A stretch of DNA of 64,000 nt from Trinickia symbiotica (GTDB lineage Bacteria > Pseudomonadota > Gammaproteobacteria > Burkholderiales > Burkholderiaceae), in contig NZ_PTIR01000011.1 in the NCBI RefSeq assembly GCF_002934455.1, forward strand, positions 151,471 to 215,470, in the 5' to 3' direction. Position 1 is the stretch's first letter, and each line of letters opens with the position of its first letter. Shown here one piece after another: positions 1-9,363 of the stretch. The notes beneath the pieces were generated by a model. It did no database searches and was not told where the DNA came from. It saw nothing but the letters and a program-made list of their open reading frames with translations. Both the position numbers and the translations under genes were made by a program.

Positions 1-1
1 A

Positions 2-676
2 TCGTCGAGCCACCTGGGGCACGTGACGATTGCATGCGTGCCGTCGGCTGCGCACTATTTTCTGCCAACCGTCATCGCGCAGTATCGTCTTCGCTATCCG
101 CGTATCCGCGTCAAGCTCTTCGACGCGAGCGCGACCGAAGTATTGAACGCGGTCAAGAACGGTGAAGCCGACTTCGGCGTTGGCTTCGTCGGTAGTCAAG
201 ACGCTGACGTCGAATTCAAGCTGCTTATGCAAGATCGATTTGTCGTGGCATGCCGACGCAACCATCCGCTGGCGAGTAAGAAGCGCGTTTCGTGGAGCGA
301 GTTCTATGAACACGACTACGTGTCGGTCGACAAGACGTCTGGAAACCGCCTGCTGCTCGACCAGGCGCTCGGGGCCATCGCACCGCGCGCACCGAGCGTC
401 TGTGAAACGCGCCATGTGACTACCACGCTCGGGCTCGTCGAAGCCGGGCTCGGAATTGCCGCCGTGCCGTCCATGGCGATGCCTCAGTCCGAGCATCCGT
501 TACTGACGAGCGTACCGCTCGTCGACCCGGTAGTGACGCGACGCGTCGGTCTCGTGAGCCGCCGCGGTCGCCAGCTGACACCCGCGGCGCAAGAGTTCTA
601 CCGCATGGTCGTCGACTTACAAGGCGCACGGGGCCCCCGCGGCGCCGCGAAAAAAACAATGCGAAGGGAATCGTGA
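2..676 (+). CDS. LysR-family regulator, C-terminal part (5' end outside window)
   Basis: The reading frame is open from the window edge, so this is the last 224 residues of a longer gene. The visible part is a LysR effector-binding domain: a core beginning 'HVTIACVPSAAHYFLP', then the two-lobed periplasmic-binding-like fold with 'GEADFGVGF' and the late 'VEAGLGIAAVPS' segment typical of the family. The DNA-binding helix-turn-helix lies left of the window. A LysR regulator usually controls a neighbouring gene, but its divergent partner would also be outside, so no target can be assigned. The downstream binding protein and transporter run convergently towards it. Confidence 0.85.
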   Translation, partial: SSSHLGHVTIACVPSAAHYFLPTVIAQYRLRYPRIRVKLFDASATEVLNAVKNGEADFGVGFVGSQDADVEFKLLMQDRFVVACRRNHPLASKKRVSWSEFYEHDYVSVDKTSGNRLLLDQALGAIAPRAPSVCETRHVTTTLGLVEAGLGIAAVPSMAMPQSEHPLLTSVPLVDPVVTRRVGLVSRRGRQLTPAAQEFYRMVVDLQGARGPRGAAKKTMRRES

Positions 677-792
677 GCCGCTCGGGCAGGTGCGCTCAAA
701 AGTGTTTCTCGGTCAGGTTCGGCAGCGCCATCGAACATTATTGGACATGGACCGTTGCCGCAGCCCTGCCCCCTGCCCGCGCGCGGATCAGC

Positions 793-1587
793 TCAATGCT
801 GACTGACCGGTTGGAGACCTGTCGATTCGACCACAGGCCGGGCCTCGGGCGACGAGAGATAATCGAGCAGCGCCTTGGCTTCCCGAGGATGCGACGTACC
901 GGTCGGAATACCCGCGGCGTACCGCGTGACGGACTGCACGGATTCAGGAATCGTGCCGACGAACGTTACGCCCTTGACGGGCAGCAACTCGCTGACCTGT
1001 TGAAAGCCGACCTCATAGTCACCCGTCGCAACCACCGATGCAACAGGAATCCGTGGAATCATCTTCGCCTTTTGCTTGACGTCGTCTTCGATACCGAGCT
1101 TCTTGAAAAGCTCGCGCTCGATATATACGCCGCTTGCGCTGTCGGAATAGGCGATAGACTTCGCGTGCAACAGCGTCTGCCGCAATGCATCGAGCGAACT
1201 GATATCCGGTTTCGGCGCGCCTTCGCGAACAACCATGCCGATGCGTGAATCGGCGAGCTCGACACGGGAGCCAGGGATGACTTTGCCTTGCTTGATCAGA
1301 TCGTCGAGTGCATAGCCGACCATGATCACGACATCGGCGGGCTCGCCGCGCGCAAGCCGGTTCGGTATGGCGGCGGCGGACTTGCCCATTGACGGCCCTT
1401 GGATCGTATTCAGCGTGTTTCCTGTTGCCGCGGCGAAGCGCGGACCGAGCAACTGATACGCCGCCGTGAAGCCGCCAGAGGTCATCACGTGCAGCTCCGC
1501 GCTTTGCACGTTCGTCGCGGCAACCGTGCTGCCAATAAACGCGACGGCAAGGCACTTCAGCAAAACGGCTCGAAAAATGCGCATCAT
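793..1587 (-). CDS. Periplasmic substrate-binding protein, ModA-like (SBP_bac_11 type)
   Basis: 264 residues. An N-terminal signal peptide (about residues 1-30, hydrophobic core, cleavage after 'VQSA') indicates export to the periplasm. The mature part resembles the molybdate-binding ModA fold ('MTSGGFTAAYQLLGPRFAAATG', 'GEPADVVIMV', 'LDYLSSPEA'). The start is the first of two adjacent ATGs because AGGAGA lies just upstream; the open frame extends further but without a better site. It follows the MFS transporter gene on the same strand with 13 bp between them. No ABC permease or ATPase genes accompany it, so molybdate uptake is doubtful. Related stand-alone proteins sit beside organic-acid transporters, and an accessory or sensing role there is my inference. 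Confidence 0.8.
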   Translation of the reverse strand: MMRIFRAVLLKCLAVAFIGSTVAATNVQSAELHVMTSGGFTAAYQLLGPRFAAATGNTLNTIQGPSMGKSAAAIPNRLARGEPADVVIMVGYALDDLIKQGKVIPGSRVELADSRIGMVVREGAPKPDISSLDALRQTLLHAKSIAYSDSASGVYIERELFKKLGIEDDVKQKAKMIPRIPVASVVATGDYEVGFQQVSELLPVKGVTFVGTIPESVQSVTRYAAGIPTGTSHPREAKALLDYLSSPEARPVVESTGLQPVSQH

Positions 1588-1600
1588 CAAACGTCTCCTC

Positions 1601-2905
1601 TTATTGTGATTGGACCGCACCCAGTGCAGTCGGCACGCGCCGGTACAGCACGAACGTCGCGCAGCAGGCGCAGGCGGCGGCAAAGCTCAGCCAGTATCCC
1701 GGTGCGGCCTTGTCGCCCGTCCATTGAATCAGCGCCGTGGAAATCGCGGGCGTGAAGCCGCCGAACACGGCCGTTGCCAGACTGTATGCGAGAGAGAAGC
1801 CGGCCACGCGTACCTCGGCGGGCATGATCTCGGTGAGCGCGACCACCATCGCACCGTTATAGACGCCGTACATGAAGGACAGCCATAGCAGGACCCCGAG
1901 CATGCTCGTGAAGCTGGGCGCATGCGCGAGCCAGGAGAGCACCGGATACGCGGTCAGCACAGCGAGCACACTCATGCCGATCAAAAGCGGACGGCGGCCA
2001 AAACGGTCCGACAGCGCACCGCCAATTGGCAACCAGATGAAATTCGACACGCCGATACATAGTGTGACAAGCAAGCTATCGGCCGTACTCAGGTGCAGCA
2101 CCGTCTTGCCGAACGTGGGCGCATAGACGGTGATGAGGTAAAAGCTCGTGGTGGTCATCGCGACCAGCATCATGCCGGCGAGCACGATGGCCCAGTGTCG
2201 AGCCAGCGTGCGGAATACCTCACGCACATTGGCCCGATGCTGGCGCTGCTCGAACGCTCGGGTTTCCGTGAGATTGCGGCGCAGCGCGAAGATGAAAGGC
2301 ACGATCAGGCAGCCGACGAAGAACGGCACCCGCCACCCCCATTCGGCGATCATGCTCTTGCTGAGCCATTGGTTCAGCGCGAATCCGAGCGTGGCCGCGA
2401 CGACGATCGCGACCTGCTGGCTCGCCGACTGCCAACTCGTGTAGAAGCCTTTGCGGCCCGGCGTCGCCATCTCGGCCAAGTAGACCGAGACTCCGCCGAG
2501 CTCCGCGCCGGCCGAGAAACCCTGCAGCAGACGGCCTAGCAGCACGAGCGCAGGTGCGGCGAGGCCGATGCTGGCATAGCCAGGCACGAAGGCTATGAGA
2601 ATCGTGCCGACAGCCATGAGCGAAAGCGTGACGATCAGGCCCTTGCGGCGACCGACATCGTCTATATATGCGCCAAGGACAATCGCGCCGATCGGTCTCA
2701 TCAAAAAGCCCGCGCCGAACACGGCGAAAGTCATCATCAAGGAGGCGAACTCGCTCGACGACGGGAAGAAAACCGCGGCGATTTGCGTCGCATAGAAGCC
2801 GAACAGGAAAAAGTCGAACTGCTCGAGGAAGTTGCCGGCGGTAACGCGGAGTACGGTCGCGCTTGCACGACCGCGATCGGAAGCGATGGCGGCTGATTGT
2901 TGCAT
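1601..2905 (-). CDS. MFS transporter of the metabolite:H+ symporter (MHS) type, citrate/tricarballylate-like
   Basis: 434 residues with about 12 membrane segments. The start '[20 protein letters not shown]' and the loop '[20 protein letters not shown]' (the MFS loop 2-3 motif) place it with the citrate/tricarballylate proton symporters of the MHS group (CitA/TcuC-like). It should import a di- or tricarboxylate across the inner membrane. The ATG chosen has AGGAGA nearby; an in-frame upstream extension of 76 residues has no such site and looks unlike protein. It is cotranscribed with the ModA-like binding protein downstream. The exact substrate cannot be read from the sequence. Confidence 0.85.
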   Translation of the reverse strand: MQQSAAIASDRGRASATVLRVTAGNFLEQFDFFLFGFYATQIAAVFFPSSSEFASLMMTFAVFGAGFLMRPIGAIVLGAYIDDVGRRKGLIVTLSLMAVGTILIAFVPGYASIGLAAPALVLLGRLLQGFSAGAELGGVSVYLAEMATPGRKGFYTSWQSASQQVAIVVAATLGFALNQWLSKSMIAEWGWRVPFFVGCLIVPFIFALRRNLTETRAFEQRQHRANVREVFRTLARHWAIVLAGMMLVAMTTTSFYLITVYAPTFGKTVLHLSTADSLLVTLCIGVSNFIWLPIGGALSDRFGRRPLLIGMSVLAVLTAYPVLSWLAHAPSFTSMLGVLLWLSFMYGVYNGAMVVALTEIMPAEVRVAGFSLAYSLATAVFGGFTPAISTALIQWTGDKAAPGYWLSFAAACACCATFVLYRRVPTALGAVQSQ

Positions 2906-3163
2906 GGAGGTGTCTCCTGACGGTTCTAGTTCATGCGCCGCAGGCAGGTCATGCGATGAGCTACTGAGCGACCACGCATTGTTCTTTGGAACGGCCTCCG
3001 ATGTGAAGTGCAAGTTTCGGATCGATTGATGCGCAATGTCGATCAATCGATGGTGATGGCCGCTCGCCACCTCTGTCCTACATTGCTGCGCGAATCCGTC
3101 GAGAGTTTCAGGCGTCGCTATCATCGGAGCCATTCGTCCGCCGGGAAGCTGCGGCGCCTGACT

Positions 3164-3532
3164 GGCAGCGAGGAGCGTTCTCTGATCGTCGTGACGAGCG
3201 TTTCAATCGCTTCCGTCGCGGCATTTCATCTTCTGCCGCCACCGGTGCTCGGCGCGCTCGTCTGCCTCGCGGCATGGGGCGCGGCCCTCGGAGCCGGAGC
3301 GCCCTCGGCGACGACCGTGCTGGCCGAACGTTCGGGCCAAGACAAGGGCATGGTGCTGGCAACCGCCGAGACGCTCAACAACGTCGTCATCGTGTCACTC
3401 GTCCCCATCGCATCGATGACGCTCGAGACTGGGTCAATCGCTATCGCGACAGCGGTCTTCTCAGTGGGATTGGGTATAGGCGCCGCGCTAACGCTGTACG
3501 ACGCGCTGTTTGGACTCTCTCGGAACCGGTAG
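3164..3532 (+). pseudogene. Remnant of an MFS transporter (C-terminal part only)
   Basis: The frame encodes only the last four or so membrane helices of a drug-resistance or arabinose-efflux type MFS protein ('[15 protein letters not shown]', 'GAGAPSATTVLAERSG', 'ETLNNVVIVSLVPIASM', ending 'LTLYDALFGLSRNR'). A complete family member has about 400 residues, and roughly two thirds is missing. The open frame continues upstream to 3008, but that part does not resemble the family. No ribosome site or plausible start precedes the recognisable segment. I call it a 5'-truncated pseudogene lying between a transporter promoter and tRNA-Ala. Confidence 0.7.
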
Positions 3533-3604
3533 ACACGCTTGGCCTATGATCGGCGACGTGGAAAAACTGCGGACTACAGGGGCGATCTACGGACCGTAGA
3601 AAAA

Positions 3605-3632
3605 GACAAAGCCTTGATCTCTCAAGGCTTTT
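3605..3632 (-). terminator. Rho-independent terminator downstream of tRNA-Ala
   Basis: A 10-bp perfect stem (AAAGCCTTGA / TCAAGGCTTT, arms 3609-3618 and 3623-3632) with a 4-nt loop is followed on the minus strand by a T-rich run. It lies about 30 bp beyond the 3' end of the tRNA, as expected for its terminator. Confidence 0.8.
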
Positions 3633-3664
3633 CTGACTGTTCTGTGCTTCCCCGGATTATCGGG

Positions 3665-3740
<76 letters not shown>

Positions 3741-3876
3741 TTGCAGAACAGAAACGAGATTCTATATGCCCTTCTGTAACTTGTAAATACCCCTTACATC
3801 GCTTCGTGCAGTTTCCGGTGCACGAGCAAAACACGCCGCACCGCGACCGCGACCACCGCGCCGTCCGCGCCCGCAA

Positions 3877-5289
3877 TCAGGTGGCCGACAAGCCCTTCTC
3901 GATTCGCGCCACCGCCGCTTCGCGACCGACGAGCGCAAGCACTGCGTCGATCGACGGCGTATGCGTCGTGCCGACAACGAGAAGCCGCACCGGCATCGCG
4001 AGCTGCGGCATCTTGAGCTTGTGGGCGGCGAGCGTCGCCTTCATCGCCGCCGCGATGCCCTCTTTCGTCCAGTCGGCCGAACGCAAGGCCGCGGCCAACT
4101 CCGCGAGCGCCGGGCGAACCGCGTCAGTGACATGCTGAGCCAACGCATCCGCCTCGGGCGCGGGCATGCGATAGAACATCGCGGAAGTTTCGGCGATCTC
4201 CTTGATCGTCGTCGCCCGATCCTTCATGAGCGCGATGACGCCGACGAGATCGGGGCCGCTCGCGAGCGTCGCTTCATCAATCCCGACCTCGTCGAAAAAA
4301 GGCTTCGCGAGTTCGGCCAGACGCGCGTTATCGGCTTCCTTGATGTAGTGGTTGTTGAGCCAGTTCAGCTTGTTGTGGTCGTATTGCGCCGGCGACTTGC
4401 CGAGGTGCTCGAGATCGAACCATTCGACAAACTGCTCGCGCGAAAAGATTTCTGCATCGCCGTGCGACCAGCCGAGCCGAGCCAGATAGTTCAGCACGGC
4501 CTCGGGCAAGTAACCCGCGTCGCGATAGCCCACGACGCTCACTGCACCGTGGCGCTTGCTCATCTTCTCGCCCGCTTCGTTGAGCACCGTGGGCAGATGC
4601 GCATAGATCGGCGGCTCGGCACCGAGCGCACGCATGATGTTGATTTGCCGCGGGGTGTTGTTGACGTGATCGTCGCCGCGAATCACATGGGTGATCCGCA
4701 TATCGATATCGTCGACGACCACGCAGAAGTTATAGGTCGGCGTACCGTCGGGCCGTGCAATGACGAGATCGTCGAGCTCGTCGTTCGAGATCTCGACGCG
4801 CCCTTTCACCGCATCGTCCCAGGCGACCACGCCCGCGAGCGGATTCTTGAAGCGAATTACGGGGTCGACGCCGGCAGGCGGCGTCGGCAGGACTTTGCCC
4901 GGCTCGGGGCGCCAGGTTCCATCGTAACGCGGCTTGAGCCCCGCCTCGCGTTGCCGCTCGCGCAGCGCGTCGAGCTCCTCCGTCGACATGTAGCACGGAT
5001 AGGCGAGCCCTTTCTCGACCATCTGCGCAACCACTTCGCGGTAGCGGTCCATGCGCTGCATCTGGTAGTAAGGGCCTTCGTCGTAATCGAGGCCGAGCCA
5101 TGCCATGCCTTCGAGAATCGCATCGACGGAAGCGGCGGTCGAACGTTCGACGTCAGTGTCCTCGATGCGCAGTACGAACGTCCCCTTCATCTTGCGCGCA
5201 AACGCCCACGGATAGAGCGCGGAGCGGATGTTGCCGAGATGGATGAAGCCCGTGGGGCTCGGGGCGAAACGGGTACGGACGGTAGACAT
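3877..5289 (-). CDS. gltX: Glutamyl-tRNA synthetase
   Basis: 470 residues, the normal length for bacterial GluRS. It charges tRNA-Glu with glutamate in the cytoplasm. The N-terminus '[22 protein letters not shown]' holds the class I HIGH-type motif (here HLGN), and '[11 protein letters not shown]' is the KMSKS-type loop. The C-terminal anticodon-binding region ends '[17 protein letters not shown]'. The ATG chosen directly precedes the conserved '[13 protein letters not shown]'; the frame is open 85 codons further upstream but that stretch is not family sequence. tRNA-Ala lies immediately downstream and a patatin-like gene is divergent. Confidence 0.97.
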   Translation of the reverse strand: MSTVRTRFAPSPTGFIHLGNIRSALYPWAFARKMKGTFVLRIEDTDVERSTAASVDAILEGMAWLGLDYDEGPYYQMQRMDRYREVVAQMVEKGLAYPCYMSTEELDALRERQREAGLKPRYDGTWRPEPGKVLPTPPAGVDPVIRFKNPLAGVVAWDDAVKGRVEISNDELDDLVIARPDGTPTYNFCVVVDDIDMRITHVIRGDDHVNNTPRQINIMRALGAEPPIYAHLPTVLNEAGEKMSKRHGAVSVVGYRDAGYLPEAVLNYLARLGWSHGDAEIFSREQFVEWFDLEHLGKSPAQYDHNKLNWLNNHYIKEADNARLAELAKPFFDEVGIDEATLASGPDLVGVIALMKDRATTIKEIAETSAMFYRMPAPEADALAQHVTDAVRPALAELAAALRSADWTKEGIAAAMKATLAAHKLKMPQLAMPVRLLVVGTTHTPSIDAVLALVGREAAVARIEKGLSAT

Positions 5290-5566
5290 AGGCGAGTTAG
5301 CGCGCGAAAGCGGCGATGCGGACGGCGAAAAAGAGACCGCAATTATAACGTGTGACGCAAACACGCCTCGCCGCGCCGAGCGCGTCGTCGAGCGCGGAAT
5401 GGATACGACACCGGGCGCTCGCGAGCGGCCGTTTGCCTTATGATGTGCCCGCGCGCCGTCCAGGCTTCGTCGCATCACACAGGCAGTGGCGTGGATCAAC
5501 GCTGCCTGCGAGCGACCCGTCCGCTTGTTCGGGACACGGCGCATTCACTGCAGTTGGAGACATCGT

Positions 5567-6523
5567 TTGAGCTCATCTTCATCCCGCCCGCCGCGCCTTT
5601 CACGGCGCGGTTTCTCGATCGCCTGTGCCTCGGCCCTCCTCGGCGCCTGCGCGTCGCCGCCCTCGAAAACCACGAGCGACACCACCTCCGCACTCGCGCC
5701 GAGCACGCCCGTCGCACCGATTCCTCCGCGCCCCTTCAGGATCGGCCTCGCCCTCGGTGGCGGCGCGGCTCGCGGGTTCGCCCACATCGGCGTCATCAAG
5801 GCGCTAGAAGCGCGCGGCTTGCACGCCGACATCGTCTGCGGCACCAGTGCGGGCTCCGTCGTGGGAGCGCTCTACGCGTCGGGGATGACGGGCATTGCGA
5901 TCAACAAGCTCGCATTGACGATGGACCAGGCGTCCATCAGCGACTGGGCGATGCCGTTTCGCGCACGCGGCTTCCTGCAAGGCGTCGCGCTGCAGAACTA
6001 CGTCAATGCAACGCTCGCCAACCGGCCGATCGAAAAGATGGCGAAGCCGCTCGGCATCGTCGCGACGGATCTGCGCACGGGCCAGCCAATCCTCTTTCAG
6101 CGCGGTAACACCGGTGTCGCCGTGCGTGCGTCATGCAGCGTTCCGTCGATTTTCGAACCCGTGACGATCGGCGGGCACGAGTATGTGGATGGCGGGCTCG
6201 TGAGTCCCGTTCCGGCATCGTTCGCGCGCCGCATGGGTGCCGACTTCGTCGTGGCCGTCGACATCTCGGCCAACCCCGAAACGGCGCTCACGCAAAGCTC
6301 GTTCGACGTGCTGCTTCAGACATTCACGATCATGGGTCAAACGATCAAGACCTACGAGCTTGAGAAATACGCCGACTTCGTGATTCGCCCGAATCTCGCC
6401 GCGATGAGCGGGAGCGACTTTGGGCAACGAAATGCGGCTATCCTCGCTGGCGAGGAGGCCGTTGCCAAGGCGTTCGGGCAACTCGAACAAAAACTGGCGG
6501 CAAGTCAGGCGCGCGCGGCGTAG
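5567..6523 (+). CDS. Patatin-like phospholipase, RssA-type lipoprotein
   Basis: About 318 residues from a TTG start that has GGAGA six bases upstream. An in-frame ATG further upstream (5486) has no such site. Residues 10-28 contain a twin-arginine-like 'LSRRGF' followed by a hydrophobic stretch and a lipobox 'LLGAC' (Cys28), so it is probably an exported lipoprotein. The catalytic domain has the glycine-rich 'GGGAARGF' oxyanion motif, the nucleophile elbow 'GTSAGS' (Ser94) and the 'DGGL' catalytic aspartate of Ser-Asp lipid hydrolases. It resembles the RssA/YchK group. The physiological lipid substrate is unknown. Confidence 0.85.
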   Translation: MSSSSSRPPRLSRRGFSIACASALLGACASPPSKTTSDTTSALAPSTPVAPIPPRPFRIGLALGGGAARGFAHIGVIKALEARGLHADIVCGTSAGSVVGALYASGMTGIAINKLALTMDQASISDWAMPFRARGFLQGVALQNYVNATLANRPIEKMAKPLGIVATDLRTGQPILFQRGNTGVAVRASCSVPSIFEPVTIGGHEYVDGGLVSPVPASFARRMGADFVVAVDISANPETALTQSSFDVLLQTFTIMGQTIKTYELEKYADFVIRPNLAAMSGSDFGQRNAAILAGEEAVAKAFGQLEQKLAASQARAA

Positions 6524-6892
6524 TCAGCAATGGGGCGAATTCGCGATAATGATCTTCCATCAACCTTTGGGTCGACAACGCTCGAGCAGCCCTCGCCGAG
6601 AGGGTTTCCTCATACGAGGATGAGCCCTCCCGCGTCGCTCGTTCATTTTGGGTTATTTGCAAGCGCTACCGGTACCCGAGAAGAGATCTGCCTCCGGCGG
6701 TTTTGGGACGTCGGCGAGTAACTCGCTCAACCGAAAAGTATGGCGAATTGAGTTGGGCGTGAAAACGCCGCTCCTCGCCTGCAAAACTACAGGGCGACAA
6801 GACGCGTTCGACTAGGATTTAGGGGGCGGAACGGACGTCCGTAAGCGAGGCCCTGAGAAGGGGCCCCGTTTGAGAGAAGTACCGGAAACGGC
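6524..6892. other. Intergenic, no gene recognised
   Basis: This 369-bp gap between two convergent genes holds only short frames without family resemblance or ribosome sites. A weak hairpin (GGCCC 6849-6853 with GGGCC 6861-6865) has no T-run, so I do not call it a terminator. Confidence 0.5.
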
Positions 6893-7576
6893 TCAGTTGC
6901 TACCCTTCGCGTCCATGCTCACGCGTTGGCGCAACTGCTCCGCTGGAAAATCGGTCTCGACTCGGCGCGCGCCGGTGAAGCGCTTTTCCCAGTAACGATC
7001 GTCGAGATCGTCGACGCGGATCGTGCTACCCGTCGAGGGCGAATGCACGAACTTGTTGTCGCCGATATAGATGCCGACGTGAGAAAACGTCCGACGCATC
7101 GTATGGAAAAACACGAGATCGCCGGGCTTCAAATCGGTGATCCGCACCTTTTCGCCCACCCGGCTCATCTCCTCGGCGCGGCGCGGCAGCGCCAAACCGA
7201 GCGTGTCCTGGAAGACGTAACGGACGAATCCGCTGCAATCGAGCCCCGAATCGGGGGAATCGCCGCCCCAGCGATAGCGCACGCCAATCATGTTCAGCGC
7301 GCCGACGACGACATCGCCGGCCTTGCCCGCCATTCCCGACAGAAACGCCTTCGCGCGGCCGCCACTGGTCGTGGGCGCCGGGACGGCTTGCGAATCAGGG
7401 GAAGGAGCGACGAAAAGAGGGGTAGGCGCGGCGCCGGGTTGAATCGAGATTGCGGTGCTTTGCGACAAATTGTTCGCTTCGTCTGCGAACGCGCTGGCAG
7501 CCGCTGTCATTAGCGCGCCAACTAGCATTACGGTGACGACGCGCGAGCGAGCCTGGGCAAAGTATCGATGCTGCAT
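6893..7576 (-). CDS. NlpC/P60 (C40) peptidoglycan hydrolase
   Basis: 227 residues. A signal peptide (about 1-31) exports it to the periplasm. A proline-rich linker (about 45-72) precedes an NlpC/P60 domain with catalytic Cys114 ('DCSGFVRY'), His166 ('SHVGIYIG') and a third His178 ('FVHSP'). Such enzymes cleave gamma-D-glutamyl-diaminopimelate bonds in peptide stems of the wall (known for the family). It has its own sigma70-like promoter upstream and stands alone between two convergent or unrelated units. Confidence 0.9.
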   Translation of the reverse strand: MQHRYFAQARSRVVTVMLVGALMTAAASAFADEANNLSQSTAISIQPGAAPTPLFVAPSPDSQAVPAPTTSGGRAKAFLSGMAGKAGDVVVGALNMIGVRYRWGGDSPDSGLDCSGFVRYVFQDTLGLALPRRAEEMSRVGEKVRITDLKPGDLVFFHTMRRTFSHVGIYIGDNKFVHSPSTGSTIRVDDLDDRYWEKRFTGARRVETDFPAEQLRQRVSMDAKGSN

Positions 7577-7627
7577 CGGTCGGTAGAATTTGCTTAAGAA
7601 TCAGCGGTCTGGCGAAAAGTTTGGACG

Positions 7628-7656
7628 ATACTAGCCAGAATGTAACTAGTTGTCAA
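7628..7656 (-). promoter_or_regulatory. Sigma70-type promoter for the NlpC/P60 gene
   Basis: On the minus strand TTGACA (7651-7656) is separated by 17 bp from TAGTAT (7628-7633). This lies about 50 bp upstream of the start codon, within an unusually AT-rich patch. Confidence 0.65.
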
Positions 7657-7710
7657 AAGAATTTAAAAAAACGATAACAGGACGCGATCAGCGCCCGGGG
7701 CCTGGCATTT

Positions 7711-9363
7711 TCACGCCTGCCCTGTCCCCATGCTTGCGGCCAGCAGCCTTTGTGTATACGAATGCTCGGGAGTCGAAAATATCTTCTCGACATCACCCGT
7801 CTCGACGATCGCGCCGTTTTGCATAACGACGACACGATGCGCCATCGCGCCGATGACCGCGAGGTCATGACTGATGAATATAAAGCCGAGATTGTATTTA
7901 TGCTGCAGTGCGGTCAGCAGCGCCAACACCTGCTGCTGAATCGAGACGTCGAGCGCGCTCGTGGGTTCATCGAGTATAAGCAAGCGCGGTTCCAGGACAA
8001 GCGCGCGTGCGATCGCAATCCTCTGACGTTGGCCGCCGGAGAACTCGTGCGGATAGCGCGCGAGTGCGGTGCGATCGATCCCCACTTCGCGCAGCATGGC
8101 GATGACTTTTTCGCGCCGGGCCGCCCTGCCGAGTTCAGGCCGATGCAGCTCGAGCCCTTCCCCGACGATCCGCTCGACCGTGTGGCGCGGCGAGAGCGAG
8201 CTGAACGGATCCTGAAAGACAACCTGCATATTCGATCGCAGCAGCGTGCGCTCGCGCCCGCGGTAGCTCGCGAGCGCACGCCCCTGAAACTCGATCGCGC
8301 CCTGGGACGCGCGCTGCAGGCCCAGCAGCGCCATCGCGAGCGTCGACTTGCCGGAGCCGGACTCGCCGACGATGCCGAGCGTCTCCCCTTGGCGTACGGC
8401 GAGGCTCGCGTTGGAGACAGCGGTGAAGCGCCCGGCCCGAAACCAGCCGGCGATACCGGTTGCTCGCGTGCGAAACGTCACCGAGACGTCGCGCGCATCG
8501 AGCACGGTCGGGGCGATCGGCAGGACGGGATGAACGGCTCGCTGCGGGCGGCTCTCGATGAGGCGGCGCGTATAAGGATGCTGCGGCTCGGCGAAAATCC
8601 GCTCGACGGGTCCGCTTTCGACGAGCACGCCCTTCTCCATCACGGCCACGCGCTGGGCGAAGCGGCGCACGAGATTCAGATCGTGCGTGATGAGCAGCAC
8701 GGCCATGCCGCGCCGCTCGGCCTCGTGGATCTGCAGCTCGAGCAGGAGATCGACGATCTGCGCGCGAATCGTCACGTCGAGCGCCGTCGTCGGCTCGTCG
8801 GCGAGCAACAGCCGCGGACGACATGCAAGCGCCATCGCGATCATCGCGCGCTGCCGCTGGCCGCCCGATAGCTGATGCGGATAGCTGGTCACGCGCTTTT
8901 CGGGTTCGCCGATGCCCGTGCGTGCGATGAGCGCGATCGCGCGCCGACGCGCCTCGTCGGCCGACACCCCGTCGTGCGCGACGATCGTCTCGGCGATCTG
9001 CTCCCCGATCGTATAGAGCGGGTTAAGGGCCGTCATCGGCTCCTGAAAGATCATCGCGATATCAGCGCCGCGCAGTCCCCGCATTTCGCGCTCGCTTTTC
9101 ATCATCAAGTCTTCGCCCGCGAACCGAATCGCCCCGCTTACTTCGGCATCACGCAACAGACGCAGTATGGCGAGCGCCGTCACTGTCTTCCCCGAGCCCG
9201 ATTCGCCGACGAGCGCAACGCGTTCGCCGCGCGCGATCGCGAACGTCACATCGCTGACGGCAACGGTGTCGCCGAACGACACGCGCAGATTTTCGAGCGA
9301 AAGCAGCGGCTCGCCGTTGGCTTCATGCTCCGCTCGCGCCTCACGGGTCGGCTTCGAACTCAC
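7711..9363 (-). CDS. yejF: Peptide ABC transporter, fused dual ATPase (YejF-like)
   Basis: 550 residues with two ABC ATPase domains in tandem. Each has a Walker A ('GESGSGKT' and 'GESGSGKS'), an ABC signature ('LSGGQ' and 'FSGGQ') and a Walker B followed by Asp-Glu-Pro. It powers uptake of oligopeptides by the YejABE complex at the inner membrane. The GTG start overlaps the yejE stop as GTGA and has GGGAGG upstream, which decides it over the longer open frame. It is the last gene of yejABEF. In enterobacteria this system takes up microcin C-type peptides; that is family knowledge, not shown here. Confidence 0.92.
   Translation of the reverse strand: MSSKPTREARAEHEANGEPLLSLENLRVSFGDTVAVSDVTFAIARGERVALVGESGSGKTVTALAILRLLRDAEVSGAIRFAGEDLMMKSEREMRGLRGADIAMIFQEPMTALNPLYTIGEQIAETIVAHDGVSADEARRRAIALIARTGIGEPEKRVTSYPHQLSGGQRQRAMIAMALACRPRLLLADEPTTALDVTIRAQIVDLLLELQIHEAERRGMAVLLITHDLNLVRRFAQRVAVMEKGVLVESGPVERIFAEPQHPYTRRLIESRPQRAVHPVLPIAPTVLDARDVSVTFRTRATGIAGWFRAGRFTAVSNASLAVRQGETLGIVGESGSGKSTLAMALLGLQRASQGAIEFQGRALASYRGRERTLLRSNMQVVFQDPFSSLSPRHTVERIVGEGLELHRPELGRAARREKVIAMLREVGIDRTALARYPHEFSGGQRQRIAIARALVLEPRLLILDEPTSALDVSIQQQVLALLTALQHKYNLGFIFISHDLAVIGAMAHRVVVMQNGAIVETGDVEKIFSTPEHSYTQRLLAASMGTGQA

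Noticed and set aside
3961..5355. 464-codon open frame antisense to gltX
   Set aside because: Arginine-rich, no family resemblance, and fully opposite a conserved gene; a product of high GC content.
6849..6865. Terminator hairpin after the NlpC/P60 gene
   Set aside because: Short stem without a T-run on either strand.
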